The notes beneath the pieces are model-generated. The model saw only the letters and a program-made list of their open reading frames with translations, was not told where the DNA came from and made no database searches. 64,000 bases of DNA from UBA4416 sp038327195 (GTDB lineage Bacteria > Bacteroidota > Bacteroidia > B-17B0 > Aurantibacillaceae). Below, in pieces: positions 17,901 through 25,862 of this stretch. Position 1 is the first letter of the stretch. The number at the start of each line of letters is the position of its first letter. A program made the translations under genes and the position numbers. The DNA lies in the NCBI GenBank assembly GCA_038327195.1, contig JBBQKU010000023.1, positions 1 through 64,000 on the forward strand, read 5' to 3'.

Positions 17901-17981
17901 ACGACCAGTGTTACTAATTCCATCAACTTTTGCGATGATGGAGAACATTTGCATTAAGGCGCGAAGTATTCGTTCACTCAT
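14904..17981 (-). CDS. ABCG-like transporter (fused ATPase and ABC-2 permease) with N-terminal TerB-like domain
   Basis: A 1025-residue protein. Residues about 1-145 are all-helical and resemble TerB/tellurite-resistance-like domains (MQMFSIIAKVDGISN, EFIYSSDEISEQENEFV). Residues 150-245 are a beta-rich region of unknown family. The ABC ATPase follows: Walker A GGSGAGKST (282-290), signature ISGGQRKR (388-395), Walker B VLYVDEP (409-415), with the ABCG-type IHQPSSDIF after it. A soluble stretch with CWNC follows, then about six membrane helices from about 575. A long soluble insert (about 770-980) separates the last helix. Order ATPase-permease is that of the ABCG/White half-transporters. Substrate unknown. 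Transcribed divergently from the helicase gene. Confidence 0.85.
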   Translation of the reverse strand: MSERILRALMQMFSIIAKVDGISNTGRGIVESFLKLQLNKEQVEKYLRIFDEFIEAQQASSKKKDGSAKRTSLNSVKVLKICTQINQELEQPQKVIVLIRLLEFIYSSDEISEQENEFVITVADTFNISVDEYNQLRAFVEDTAEKIPNTPNILVINNKENGYENSCKHIYCDTLTNDIRVISIASVGMYALRIYGNFEIQLNGQGISKGRVHILTPGSSLRSTRLKPIYYSDIIGRFLEDSTKARISFEAKNIDYKFKGGKLGLRNINIREESGKLIGIMGGSGAGKSTLLNVLNGVEIPSGGEVLINGKNIHKDPKAIAGVIGHVTQDDLLIEELTVYQNLFYNAKLCFGNLNDDEIAKKCHSLLADLGLTETKELKVGSPLEKTISGGQRKRLNIGLELIREPSVLYVDEPTSGLSSRDSENIMDLLKELSLKGKLIFVVIHQPSSDIFKMFDKLQILDVGGYPIYYGNPVDAVSYFKKLVEHVNADESECWNCGNVNPELIFNIIESKVLDEYGNLTHIRKNSPSEWNKSYVEKIESTIGDIKHQDKIPEAIFKIPNAFKQFKVFLTRDVLSKLTNSQYLLINFFEAPFLAFVLAYLVRFFSADAENKKGYIFRDNENVPAYMFMSVVVALFIGLTVSAEEIIRDRKIRKRETFLNLSKGSYLWSKITIMFVLSAIQTLTFVLVGNSILGVKGMYSDYWLVLFSASCFANMLGLNISSAFNSAVTIYISIPFLIIPQLLLAGVVVKFDKLNPTLAKQGGVPMVGEMMASRWAFEALAVNQFKTNEFEKNFYKFDKAISIADYKNNYWVNAIENKMTKILNDQKEFMKKETTEKDLMTIKTAVLKEQVFLKNKYIFSDIEKLNVKEFNGEVRNSLNKFLVEKIKEHYINYGNKAREGKDVVTQKLIKEMGHEAFIKMEDDYENESLKNFVENKNDLSPFKCLEVEGKLIQRSDPVYLDPTDSNLGAAHFYAPNKLFMGKLIPTYWFNLAVIWLMSISLMIMLYFEVFKKILDAMGNISFKKK

Positions 17982-18092
17982 ATAATTTTATTTATTTATT
18001 TTATTATTCAGGGATAGCCAAGATACTAATTATTAACTATTTAACAAATATCGTCCGATTATTTTATAAAAGAGTTAATTTTGCCTTAAATA

Positions 18093-20396
18093 ATGGATAA
18101 TTCCCTCATAAATCTTAGTCCTGCCGAACTTGCTGCAAAGTGTATCAATCAAACCAATAAGTCTATTTTTTTAACAGGAAAAGCTGGAACTGGTAAAACT
18201 ACTTTTTTAAGAAGTGTAATAGAGCATACTCATAAAACGGCAATAATTGTTGCTCCAACAGGTATTGCTGCCATTAATGCAGGAGGAGTTACTATTCATT
18301 CTCAATTTCAGTTGCCATTTGGCATGTTTGTGCCTGATAATAATGCGCAAACAAATAATTCGTATGTAAAAGTAAATACACCTATTTCTGTTGTAAAAGG
18401 AATGCAAATGGCAGATCGAAAACGTAAATTATTGCGTGAAGTAGAATTGGTTATTATTGATGAAGTGAGCATGCTTCGCGCTGATTTATTGGACGGAATT
18501 GATATGGTTTTGAAGTATATAAAACGCGAAAACAACAAACCATTTGGTGGAGCTCAAGTATTATTTATTGGTGATTTAATGCAATTACCTCCAGTTGTTA
18601 AGGATGATGAATGGCAAATATTAAGGCAATATTACAACAGCGTGTATTTTTTTGATGCACAAGTTTTACGAAATAATAAGCCCATTTATATTGAGTTAGA
18701 TAAAATTTACCGTCAGTCAGACTCTCGGTTTATCAACTTATTAAACAATCTTAGAAATAATAAAATTACCAATGCGGATACAGAATTATTAAATTCATAT
18801 TACAAACCTAATTTTAATGCTGCAACTGCATTAAATACAATTACATTAACAACGCATAATGCTAAAGCAGACACATTAAATAAAACAGCTTTAGATGCAT
18901 TAAAAGGAAAATCATTTTTTTACAAGGCTATTATTGAAGGAGATTTTAAAGAAAATACATTTCCATTAGAAGAAACTTTAGAATTAAAAGTTGGTAGTCA
19001 AATTATGTTTATTAAAAATGATAGTTCGGGTAAGCAATTATTTTTTAATGGAAAAATTGGCGTGGTTTCTCATTTAACAGCAACTGACATTGAAGTTGAG
19101 TTTGATGATCATACTTCACCTTTTATTGTAGAAACTCATCAATGGGAAAATAAAAAATATGAATTAAATGATGTTACTAATGATATTGAAGAGCAAGTAA
19201 TTGGAACTTTTACACACTTTCCAATTAAATTAGCTTGGGCAATTACAGTTCATAAAAGTCAGGGTTTAACTTTCGAAAAAGCGATTTTGGATGTAAACAG
19301 AGCATTTGCAGCAGGGCAAGTTTATGTTGCATTATCACGCTTAAAATCCTTAGACGGATTAATTTTAACAGCTCCAATTCAATTTGCATCTATTAAACAA
19401 GACGATGTTTTAGTTCAGTATTCAGACAATAAACCTGCTACAAAAGAAATTTCGGATACCATTGAATTAGAGAAAATTATTTTTATTCAAACGGAGCTTT
19501 ACAAAACATATCAATTTTCTGATTTGTATTTTCAATTAAAAAATCATTCCGAAAGTTATGATAAAATTGAAGAGCGTTCTAATAAGCAAAAACATAAAGA
19601 GTGGGCTATTGAATTATTTAAAAACTTTGAGACATTAAAACAAAATGCTGATAAATTTGGAAATCAACTACATGGTATTTTTCAAAATCAACCTCCTAAT
19701 CTTCTAGAAACATTGGCTAATAGGAATGAAGCAGCTAAAAATTATTTTTATCCTATCTTAAAAAATATTTCAAAAAGTATTTTAGTACTTATTGAAACAT
19801 TGAAAGATGAAAAACAAATTAAAACATATTTAACCGAATTGTTGGAATTAGAAGGTTCTGTTTTTAAACAAACTCAACAATTAGATAAAGTTACGTTGAT
19901 TTTAAATAATATTATTTCTAATACTGAATTTAGCAAGCAACAATTTAAATTAAATTCAAATCAATCTGAACGATTGCAGTTAGTAAGAGATAGTATTGTT
20001 ATCACAAAAAAATCGGATGGAGGAATATTAAAACCATCTACAACGAATAAAAAAATAAAAAAACAACCAGCAGAAAAACAACCTAAAAAAGAAAAGGTTG
20101 ATACTAAATTAGAAACCTTCAATCTATTTAAACAAGGACAAACGATATTTGAGATAGCTAAAATTCGACATTTAACAGAAGGCACCATATCTAATCATTT
20201 GGCTCATTATGTAAGTTTAGGGATGATACCTGTAGAGCAATTTGTGACCAAAGAAAAGCGTAATTACATAATAAAAATTGCGGAGAAACATGATACTGAA
20301 ATTTCAGGAGCTTTGAAATTAGTACTTGGCGATGAATATAGTTATTCAGAAATTAAATTTGCATTAGCAACTATTAAGCATCTAAAGAAAGATTAA
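18093..20396 (+). CDS. PIF1/RecD-like superfamily 1 helicase with C-terminal helix-turn-helix
   Basis: A 767-residue DNA helicase. Walker A GKAGTGKT is at 29-36, followed by IVAPTGIAAINAGGVTIHS (motif Ia), VIIDEVSMLRADLLD (motif II, DEVS) and GDLMQLPPVV (motif III). Near residue 380, WAITVHKSQGLTFEKAI and YVALSRLKSLDGL are motifs V/VI. The tail, KQGQTIFEIAKIRHLTEGTISNHLAHY near 675-715, is a RecQ-type helix-turn-helix (HTH_40-like). This architecture is recurrent in Bacteroidota. It probably unwinds DNA 5'-3' in replication or repair. A TAATTTTG -7-like box lies only 10 bases before the ATG, so the leader may be very short. Confidence 0.9.
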   Translation: MDNSLINLSPAELAAKCINQTNKSIFLTGKAGTGKTTFLRSVIEHTHKTAIIVAPTGIAAINAGGVTIHSQFQLPFGMFVPDNNAQTNNSYVKVNTPISVVKGMQMADRKRKLLREVELVIIDEVSMLRADLLDGIDMVLKYIKRENNKPFGGAQVLFIGDLMQLPPVVKDDEWQILRQYYNSVYFFDAQVLRNNKPIYIELDKIYRQSDSRFINLLNNLRNNKITNADTELLNSYYKPNFNAATALNTITLTTHNAKADTLNKTALDALKGKSFFYKAIIEGDFKENTFPLEETLELKVGSQIMFIKNDSSGKQLFFNGKIGVVSHLTATDIEVEFDDHTSPFIVETHQWENKKYELNDVTNDIEEQVIGTFTHFPIKLAWAITVHKSQGLTFEKAILDVNRAFAAGQVYVALSRLKSLDGLILTAPIQFASIKQDDVLVQYSDNKPATKEISDTIELEKIIFIQTELYKTYQFSDLYFQLKNHSESYDKIEERSNKQKHKEWAIELFKNFETLKQNADKFGNQLHGIFQNQPPNLLETLANRNEAAKNYFYPILKNISKSILVLIETLKDEKQIKTYLTELLELEGSVFKQTQQLDKVTLILNNIISNTEFSKQQFKLNSNQSERLQLVRDSIVITKKSDGGILKPSTTNKKIKKQPAEKQPKKEKVDTKLETFNLFKQGQTIFEIAKIRHLTEGTISNHLAHYVSLGMIPVEQFVTKEKRNYIIKIAEKHDTEISGALKLVLGDEYSYSEIKFALATIKHLKKD

Positions 20397-20403
20397 TGTA
20401 TAA

Positions 20404-20438
20404 AAAAAACACCTTGATTATTTGTCAAGGTGTTTTTT
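20404..20438. terminator. Bidirectional intrinsic terminator between helicase and lipoprotein genes
   Basis: AAAAAACACCTTGA (20404-20417) pairs with TCAAGGTGTTTTTT (20425-20438) across a 7-base loop. It serves the convergent genes on either side. Confidence 0.85.
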
Positions 20439-20458
20439 TATAACATTTTTTAATTTTA

Positions 20459-20884
20459 TTATCTTCCTTGGTGATTACATTTAGAGTTTTCAGTCAATAA
20501 AACCATATCTGAAGTTCCAATTATTCGTTTAACCCCTGCAATAAAATCTACTTGTTCAGTTTTTGTTAATTCTTTTAATAAAAAACAATGATCAGTTTCT
20601 CCTTCTCTTCCCCAAGAAACAATTTTGCTTGTTGGTTTTTTTGGATGAGCAGACACATAAGCTGTTATCGCACTACTCAGTTTTAAATCTATTCCAGCCC
20701 CTTTACTTATAAAACTAATAATTACACGGTATTGAATTGTTTTTTCATCTTCTAAAGCTGCCGCTATTTCTGTAGTTGCAGGAACTGAAGATGTGGTAGA
20801 CGTTGTAGTATTTTTTTTCGTTTTACAGCAAATAGAAATTGAAGCAATTACTAATAAAGATGCAAGAATAAAAAGTTGTTTCAT
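20459..20884 (-). CDS. Small exported protein, probable lipoprotein
   Basis: 141 residues with a signal-like start (MKQLFILASLLVIASISICC) that ends in a Cys pair, a weak lipobox. A Thr/Ser-rich linker (KKNTTTSTTSSVPATTE) follows, then a compact 100-residue domain with YRVIISFISKGAGID, AYVSAHPK and KIVSWGREGETDHCFLL. Family not recognised. Isolated gene, convergent with the helicase. Confidence 0.65.
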   Translation of the reverse strand: MKQLFILASLLVIASISICCKTKKNTTTSTTSSVPATTEIAAALEDEKTIQYRVIISFISKGAGIDLKLSSAITAYVSAHPKKPTSKIVSWGREGETDHCFLLKELTKTEQVDFIAGVKRIIGTSDMVLLTENSKCNHQGR

Positions 20885-20932
20885 AGTTATGTTTTTTTAG
20901 TATAAAAATAAGATTTTTTTTTAACAAACAAA

Positions 20933-21394
20933 TTAATTGTTAAACTTCCTTTTTAAATCTCTATCAATATCTTTTGCCTTCATATCATCTCGCTTATCAA
21001 AGAGTTTTTTACCCTTTGCAATAGCAATTTCTAATTTAGCATATCCACTGTCAGATGTAAATAATAATGTTGGAATAATTGTTAATCCTTTATCTAATAA
21101 TTTTTTTTGTAATTTATTAATTTCTTGTTTATTCAGTAATAATTTTCGTTCGCGTGTTGGTTCGTGATTGTATAAATTCCCTTCTGTATAAATACTCACA
21201 TTAAGGTTTTTTACATATAACTCACCATTTCTAAAATAGCAAAAACTATCAACTAATGACGCTTTCCCTTCTCTGATAGCTTTAATTTCGGTTCCAAGCA
21301 AAACAATTCCAGCAGTAAATTTTTCTAATAGACTGTAATCAAAACTAGCTCTTCGGTTTTTTATTGAAATTTTTTGCTGTATATTCGGCTTCAC
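20933..21394 (-). CDS. smpB: SsrA-binding protein SmpB
   Basis: A 153-residue tmRNA-binding protein for trans-translation. Typical features are KNRRASFDYSLLEKFTAGI, LLGTEIKAIREGKASLVDSF, NHEPTRERKLLL near residue 80, then an OB-fold core with GKKLFDKRDDMKAKD and a basic C-terminal tail (DLKRKF). Length is normal. The start codon lies only 29 bp from the start of the divergent acetyltransferase gene, leaving a very short shared control region. The ssrA gene is not in the window. Confidence 0.95.
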   Translation of the reverse strand: MKPNIQQKISIKNRRASFDYSLLEKFTAGIVLLGTEIKAIREGKASLVDSFCYFRNGELYVKNLNVSIYTEGNLYNHEPTRERKLLLNKQEINKLQKKLLDKGLTIIPTLLFTSDSGYAKLEIAIAKGKKLFDKRDDMKAKDIDRDLKRKFNN

Positions 21395-21423
21395 ATTACA
21401 AAGATATAAAAATACTTAGCATA

Positions 21424-21912
21424 ATGTTACAACTTGTAAGTGCTACTAAAAATGATTTAAATACAGTTGCTGAATTAGCAAGGACAATTTGGAATATTCA
21501 TTATGTTCCTATAATTGGTCAGGAACAAGTAAATTATATGTTGGATAAAATATATAATTACGAAAGTTTAGTTGACCAATTAGAAGTTAAAAAACATCAA
21601 TTTTATTTAATTAAAAATCAATCAGAAACGTGCGGTTTTTTAAGTATAAGTACTGAGGATAAATCAGTATTTTTTCTACACAAAATTTATATAAATTCTA
21701 AAAATGCTCATGCTGGAATTGGTACTATGGTTTTGAATGAATTAGAAGAAATGTTTAATCCTAAAAAAATCAGTTTAACTGTTAATCGTGAAAATTTTAA
21801 ATCCATTAATTTTTATTTTAAAAATGGCTTTAAAATTGAGTCTGTGGAAAATTTTGATATTGGAAATGGATTTGAAATGAATGATTTTGTGATGATTAAA
21901 ACATTTGATTAG
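21424..21912 (+). CDS. GNAT family N-acetyltransferase
   Basis: A 162-residue acetyltransferase using acetyl-CoA. The acetyl-CoA-binding loop is AHAGIGTMVLNELEE, followed by KISLTVNRENFKSINFYFKNGFK, the usual motif B. The N-terminal helix TVAELARTIWNIHY is typical of the RimI-like/GNAT group. I chose the ATG at 21424 (MLQLVSATK) because a start at 21364 would run into smpB on the other strand and add residues foreign to the family. Substrate unknown. Confidence 0.85.
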   Translation: MLQLVSATKNDLNTVAELARTIWNIHYVPIIGQEQVNYMLDKIYNYESLVDQLEVKKHQFYLIKNQSETCGFLSISTEDKSVFFLHKIYINSKNAHAGIGTMVLNELEEMFNPKKISLTVNRENFKSINFYFKNGFKIESVENFDIGNGFEMNDFVMIKTFD

Positions 21913-21918
21913 ACCTTA

Positions 21919-21948
21919 ATTTATTAACACATTGGAGTGTTAATAAAT
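21919..21948 (+). terminator. Hairpin after the acetyltransferase gene, probable terminator
   Basis: ATTTATTAACAC (21919-21930) pairs perfectly with GTGTTAATAAAT (21937-21948), then CCTTTT. The U-tract is poor, so termination strength is uncertain. Confidence 0.55.
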
Positions 21949-22005
21949 CCTTTTACAGCTTCCTTTTTTACAGTTATTTTGTTATATTTAAGGTTTTAAA
22001 TAGAC

Positions 22006-22692
22006 ATGGAATATAATACACAACTCCCACACTTACAAATACCTGAATATGGAAGGAATATTCAGGTCATGATTGACCATTGCATTACCATTGAAGATAG
22101 AGACGAACGTAATAAATGTGCAAAAGCAATTATTCAAATTATGGGACAGTTAAATCCACATTTGCGTGATATTGCTGATTATACTCATAAATTATGGGAT
22201 CATTTGTTCTTAATTTCTAAATTCAAATTAGATGTTGATTCTCCATACCCAAGACCAACTGCCGAAACATTTACTACTAAACCAGCAAATGTTCCTTACC
22301 CAGCTTCGAAAATGAAGTATAAGCATTATGGTAAAACGATTGAACGAATCATTGATGTTGCAAAAACGTATGAAGATGGCCCTGAAAAGACTGAATTAAC
22401 GCGTTTAATTGCAAATCATTTAAAGAAATCTTATGTTAATTGGAACAAAGATTCTGTAACAGATGATGTTATTTTTAAGCAATTTAAAGAAATGACTAAT
22501 AATGAATTGGTTATTGATGAAAATACAGCATTAACTCATGCCAATGAATTAAAAAATAAAAATCACAATAATCAAACTCCAATAACGGTTGGCCCGACAG
22601 GTGGAAAAAATAATAAACCGCGATTTAACAAGAATAAAAGCAAGTTTAATAAAAATAGAACTAACAACAACAATAACCGACCAGCAATTTAA
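22006..22692 (+). CDS. DUF4290 family protein
   Basis: A 228-residue cytosolic protein. MEYNTQLPHLQIPEYGRNIQ, MIDHCITIEDRDERNKCAKAI and QLNPHLRDIADYTHKLWDHL are hallmarks of DUF4290, a Bacteroidota family of unknown function. The last 30 residues are low-complexity Asn/Lys/Arg (NKPRFNKNKSKFNKNRTNN), possibly a nucleic-acid-binding tail. The stop is 3 bases before murA, and the pairing with murA suggests a cell-wall or growth role. First gene of a six-gene operon. Confidence 0.85.
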   Translation: MEYNTQLPHLQIPEYGRNIQVMIDHCITIEDRDERNKCAKAIIQIMGQLNPHLRDIADYTHKLWDHLFLISKFKLDVDSPYPRPTAETFTTKPANVPYPASKMKYKHYGKTIERIIDVAKTYEDGPEKTELTRLIANHLKKSYVNWNKDSVTDDVIFKQFKEMTNNELVIDENTALTHANELKNKNHNNQTPITVGPTGGKNNKPRFNKNKSKFNKNRTNNNNNRPAI

Positions 22693-22695
22693 TCT

Positions 22696-24006
22696 ATGGC
22701 AATTTTTGAAGTTACAGGAGGCAAGCAATTAAAAGGAGATATAATTCCTCAAGGTGCAAAAAACGAAGCCTTACAGATATTATGCGCAGTATTATTAACT
22801 TCTGATAAAGTTGTAATAAGCAATATTCCTGATATCGTAGATATCAATAAATTGATTGATTTATTGAAAGATTTAGGTGTGAAAGTTGAAAAAACGGGTC
22901 ACGAAGAATTTACATTTCAATCCGATAATGTAAATGTAGATTATTTAGTTTCTGATGAATTTAAAAAGAAAGGTTCTGGATTAAGAGGTTCAACTATGAT
23001 TATTGGGCCTATGCTTGCGCGTTTTGGAAGAGCGTATATGCCTAAGCCAGGTGGTGATAAAATTGGAAGACGTAGAATGGATACCCATTTTATTGGTTTT
23101 GAAAACCTTGGTGCAAAATTTGAATACGATAGCGAAACTGAAAATTTTAAAGTAACAGCAGCAAAATTAAAAGGTGCTTATATGTTACTTGATGAAGCTT
23201 CAGTAACAGGAACCGCAAATATAGTGATGGCTGCTGTTTTAGCAGAAGGAACAACAACAATTTATAATGCAGCTTGCGAGCCTTATTTGCAACAGTTGTG
23301 TAAAATGTTGAATAGAATGGGTGCGAAAATTAGCGGAGTAGGCTCAAATTTATTAACGATTACAGGCGTAACATCTTTAAGTGGAACAACTCATCGTATA
23401 TTGCCTGATATGATTGAAATTGGTTCTTTCATTGGTATGGCCGCTATGACACAATCTGAAATTACTATTAAAGATGTGTCTTATGATAATTTAGGTTGTA
23501 TACCAAAAGTATTCTCACGTTTAGGAATTCAAATGGAACGAAGAGGTGATGATATTTATATTCCGTCTCAAGAACATTATGAAATTGATACCTTTATTGA
23601 TGGATCAATGCTAACCGTTTCTGATGCAATTTGGCCAGGCTTTACCCCTGATTTATTGAGTATCATTTTAGTAACTGCAACTCAAGCGCGTGGTAATATG
23701 TTAGTGCATCAAAAAATGTTTGAAAGCCGTTTATTTTTTGTGGATAAATTAATTGATATGGGCGCTCAAATTATTTTATGTGACCCGCATCGCGCTACAA
23801 TTATGGGATTAGATAGAAAAGTACAGTTAAGAGCAATACAAATGGCATCACCCGATATTAGAGCTGGAGTTGCATTATTAATAGCTGCAATGAGTGCAAA
23901 AGGAAAAAGTACCATTTTTAATATTAATCAAATAGATAGAGGTTACCAAAATATAGATGGTCGTTTAAATGCTATAGGTGCTGAAATAATTAGAAAAAAT
24001 CAATAA
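22696..24006 (+). CDS. murA: UDP-N-acetylglucosamine 1-carboxyvinyltransferase
   Basis: A 436-residue enzyme for the first committed step of peptidoglycan synthesis (enolpyruvyl transfer from PEP to UDP-GlcNAc). Motifs: QGAKNEALQ near residue 19 (the conserved catalytic Lys-Asn pair), the active-site loop PGGDKIGRRRMDTH, and DMIEIGSFIGMAA. In E. coli MurA the loop has a Cys that fosfomycin alkylates; here the aligned residue is Asp121, so intrinsic fosfomycin insensitivity is expected. Start is 3 bases after the DUF4290 stop, and the next gene begins 2 bases after its own stop codon. Confidence 0.95.
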   Translation: MAIFEVTGGKQLKGDIIPQGAKNEALQILCAVLLTSDKVVISNIPDIVDINKLIDLLKDLGVKVEKTGHEEFTFQSDNVNVDYLVSDEFKKKGSGLRGSTMIIGPMLARFGRAYMPKPGGDKIGRRRMDTHFIGFENLGAKFEYDSETENFKVTAAKLKGAYMLLDEASVTGTANIVMAAVLAEGTTTIYNAACEPYLQQLCKMLNRMGAKISGVGSNLLTITGVTSLSGTTHRILPDMIEIGSFIGMAAMTQSEITIKDVSYDNLGCIPKVFSRLGIQMERRGDDIYIPSQEHYEIDTFIDGSMLTVSDAIWPGFTPDLLSIILVTATQARGNMLVHQKMFESRLFFVDKLIDMGAQIILCDPHRATIMGLDRKVQLRAIQMASPDIRAGVALLIAAMSAKGKSTIFNINQIDRGYQNIDGRLNAIGAEIIRKNQ

Positions 24007-24007
24007 G

Positions 24008-24601
24008 ATGACAATAACTAAACTCATATTTTTAGGTTGTTTATTTTCCTTTTTAATTTCTTGTAAAAATAAAAAGGAAGTCGCTAATAAAAATACAGTA
24101 ACTGAAACCAAAAATGTGGACTCCCCACCATTAATTAAAATTGATGTTGTTGAAGGTTTGAACTTAGGAAATAAAGCGCCTGAATTTTCACAAGAAAGTG
24201 TTTCAGGAAAACAAATATCTTTAAACTCATTAAGAGGTAAAGTTGTATTAATTGATTTTTGGGCAAGCTGGTGCGGACCTTGTAGACGAGAAAACCCAAC
24301 TGTTGTAGCTGCTTATAAAAAATATCATTTACAAAACTTCAAAAGTGGAATTGGATTTGAAATACTAAGTGTTTCTCTTGATCAAAATAAAGATGCTTGG
24401 ATGAATGCAATTGAAAAAGATGGCTTAATTTGGTCAAATCATGTTTGTGATTATTTAGGATGGAATAATGCTGTTGCTCAAAGATATGGCGTTAGAGGAA
24501 TTCCTACAAATTATTTAATAAATGGCGATGGCGTAATAATTGGAAAAGCATTGAGTGGCGAAAATTTAGAAAAAGCTTTAGAGGCTTATATTAAACAGTA
24601 A
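24008..24601 (+). CDS. TlpA-like thioredoxin lipoprotein
   Basis: 197 residues. Signal peptide with lipobox LISC (lipidated Cys19), a linker, then a thioredoxin fold with LIDFWASWCGPCRRENP; the redox pair is Cys89/Cys92. The cis-Pro loop is GVRGIPTNYLI. It probably acts as a membrane-tethered thiol reductase in the periplasm. Same operon as murA and the three OmpA-type proteins behind it, whose N-terminal domains look like cysteine-less relatives of this protein. Confidence 0.9.
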   Translation: MTITKLIFLGCLFSFLISCKNKKEVANKNTVTETKNVDSPPLIKIDVVEGLNLGNKAPEFSQESVSGKQISLNSLRGKVVLIDFWASWCGPCRRENPTVVAAYKKYHLQNFKSGIGFEILSVSLDQNKDAWMNAIEKDGLIWSNHVCDYLGWNNAVAQRYGVRGIPTNYLINGDGVIIGKALSGENLEKALEAYIKQ

Positions 24602-24613
24602 ATTTAAAATAAG

Positions 24614-25858
24614 ATGAAATTATTACAATTTATTATTATTGTTTTATGCTCTTCAATAGAATCGGCATTTGCGCAGGATACGCTTAAACTGAAACTTGGT
24701 GATAAAGCTCCAAGCTTAGTATTACCAACAACACTTAATACAGTTCAAAGTTTCAGTTTTCCGTATAATAATAGAATTGTGTTATTAGTATTCTGGTCTT
24801 CAAGTGTTTCAAAATCAAAGGAGAATTTATTTAAGTACAGTATTATTAACGCAAAGTATAGTTCTTTACCCTTTAAAAACAGTGATGGCTTTGATATTAT
24901 TGCTGTCACGTTACAAAGCGATAGAAAAATTTGGGAAGAGGATGTGAAAAAATATAATTTAGGTAAAATTAATAATTGTATCGCATTAAAAGGTTATAAA
25001 GATTTTTTCGTAAAAACCTATCATTTAACCGAGACGCCAAGTTCATTTTTAATTGATGAATCAGGAAAAATAATTTTCATTAATCCAGATATTGAGACAT
25101 TAGTGGAATATTTGGATGAAAGAAAAAACACATTGCCTTCATCAGAAGCTCAAAATTCAATTTCCGGAAAAATACTTTATGGAGATGGCATTTTAAAACC
25201 TCTCATCAATAAAAAAATCACAATTCTAAATAATAAAAATGACACGCTTGAGAAAATTAAAACAAATGAAACTGGAGCTTTTCATGCAAAAAACCCTAAA
25301 ACGGCTAATGAAATTATATTAAAAATTGAAGCTGATAATTTAATAAAAGAAGGTGAGGCTGTTTTTTTAGCAACTGAGAATGGAGAAAATATTGCCAATT
25401 TAAATTTTTCAGGTAATAGTTTTGAGTATAAATTATACGAAGTAGATCGTATGTTTTTAAAACCATTAAAAGAAAATGATGCAAATTCGAAAAGCCCGAA
25501 AGATCTTAATTTTACGGATAATCTTTTTAAATCAGGTGGATTTGCCTTGAGTCCTGATGCAAAGCAAAAATTAAATTCCATAGTTGTTAAATTGAACCAA
25601 AATCCAACTACTCGATTAGAAATTATTTCTCATACCGATTCTAAAGGTGATGCTAAATTAAACTTAGAACTTTCAAATAAACGCTCTAAAATTATCTTTG
25701 ATTATCTAATAACTAAAGGTGTAAGTAAAACAAGGCTAAGTGCTATTGGAAAAGGTGAAACAGAACTTTTAAATAAATGTGCTGATGGCGTGCCTTGTTC
25801 AGTTAAGGAAAATGATTTAAATATTAGAACTGAGTTTAAATTTTATACGATTGAATAA
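24614..25858 (+). CDS. OmpA-family protein with cysteine-less thioredoxin-like domain, copy 1
   Basis: 414 residues. The signal peptide ends AFAQD. Residues 25-170 follow the TlpA plan (GDKAPSLVLPTT, LLVFWSSSVSKSKEN, TPSSFLIDESGKIIF) but the CxxC is replaced by V65 and S68, so it cannot do disulfide chemistry. Residues about 180-260 look like a small beta-sandwich (ISGKILYGDG, NETGAFHAKN). The C-terminal OmpA domain (about 295-412) has LEIISHTDSKGDAKLN and RLSAIGKGETELLNKC, expected to bind peptidoglycan; NKCADGVPC gives a likely local disulfide. First of three tandem paralogues. Confidence 0.85.
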   Translation: MKLLQFIIIVLCSSIESAFAQDTLKLKLGDKAPSLVLPTTLNTVQSFSFPYNNRIVLLVFWSSSVSKSKENLFKYSIINAKYSSLPFKNSDGFDIIAVTLQSDRKIWEEDVKKYNLGKINNCIALKGYKDFFVKTYHLTETPSSFLIDESGKIIFINPDIETLVEYLDERKNTLPSSEAQNSISGKILYGDGILKPLINKKITILNNKNDTLEKIKTNETGAFHAKNPKTANEIILKIEADNLIKEGEAVFLATENGENIANLNFSGNSFEYKLYEVDRMFLKPLKENDANSKSPKDLNFTDNLFKSGGFALSPDAKQKLNSIVVKLNQNPTTRLEIISHTDSKGDAKLNLELSNKRSKIIFDYLITKGVSKTRLSAIGKGETELLNKCADGVPCSVKENDLNIRTEFKFYTIE

Positions 25859-25862
25859 TAAG

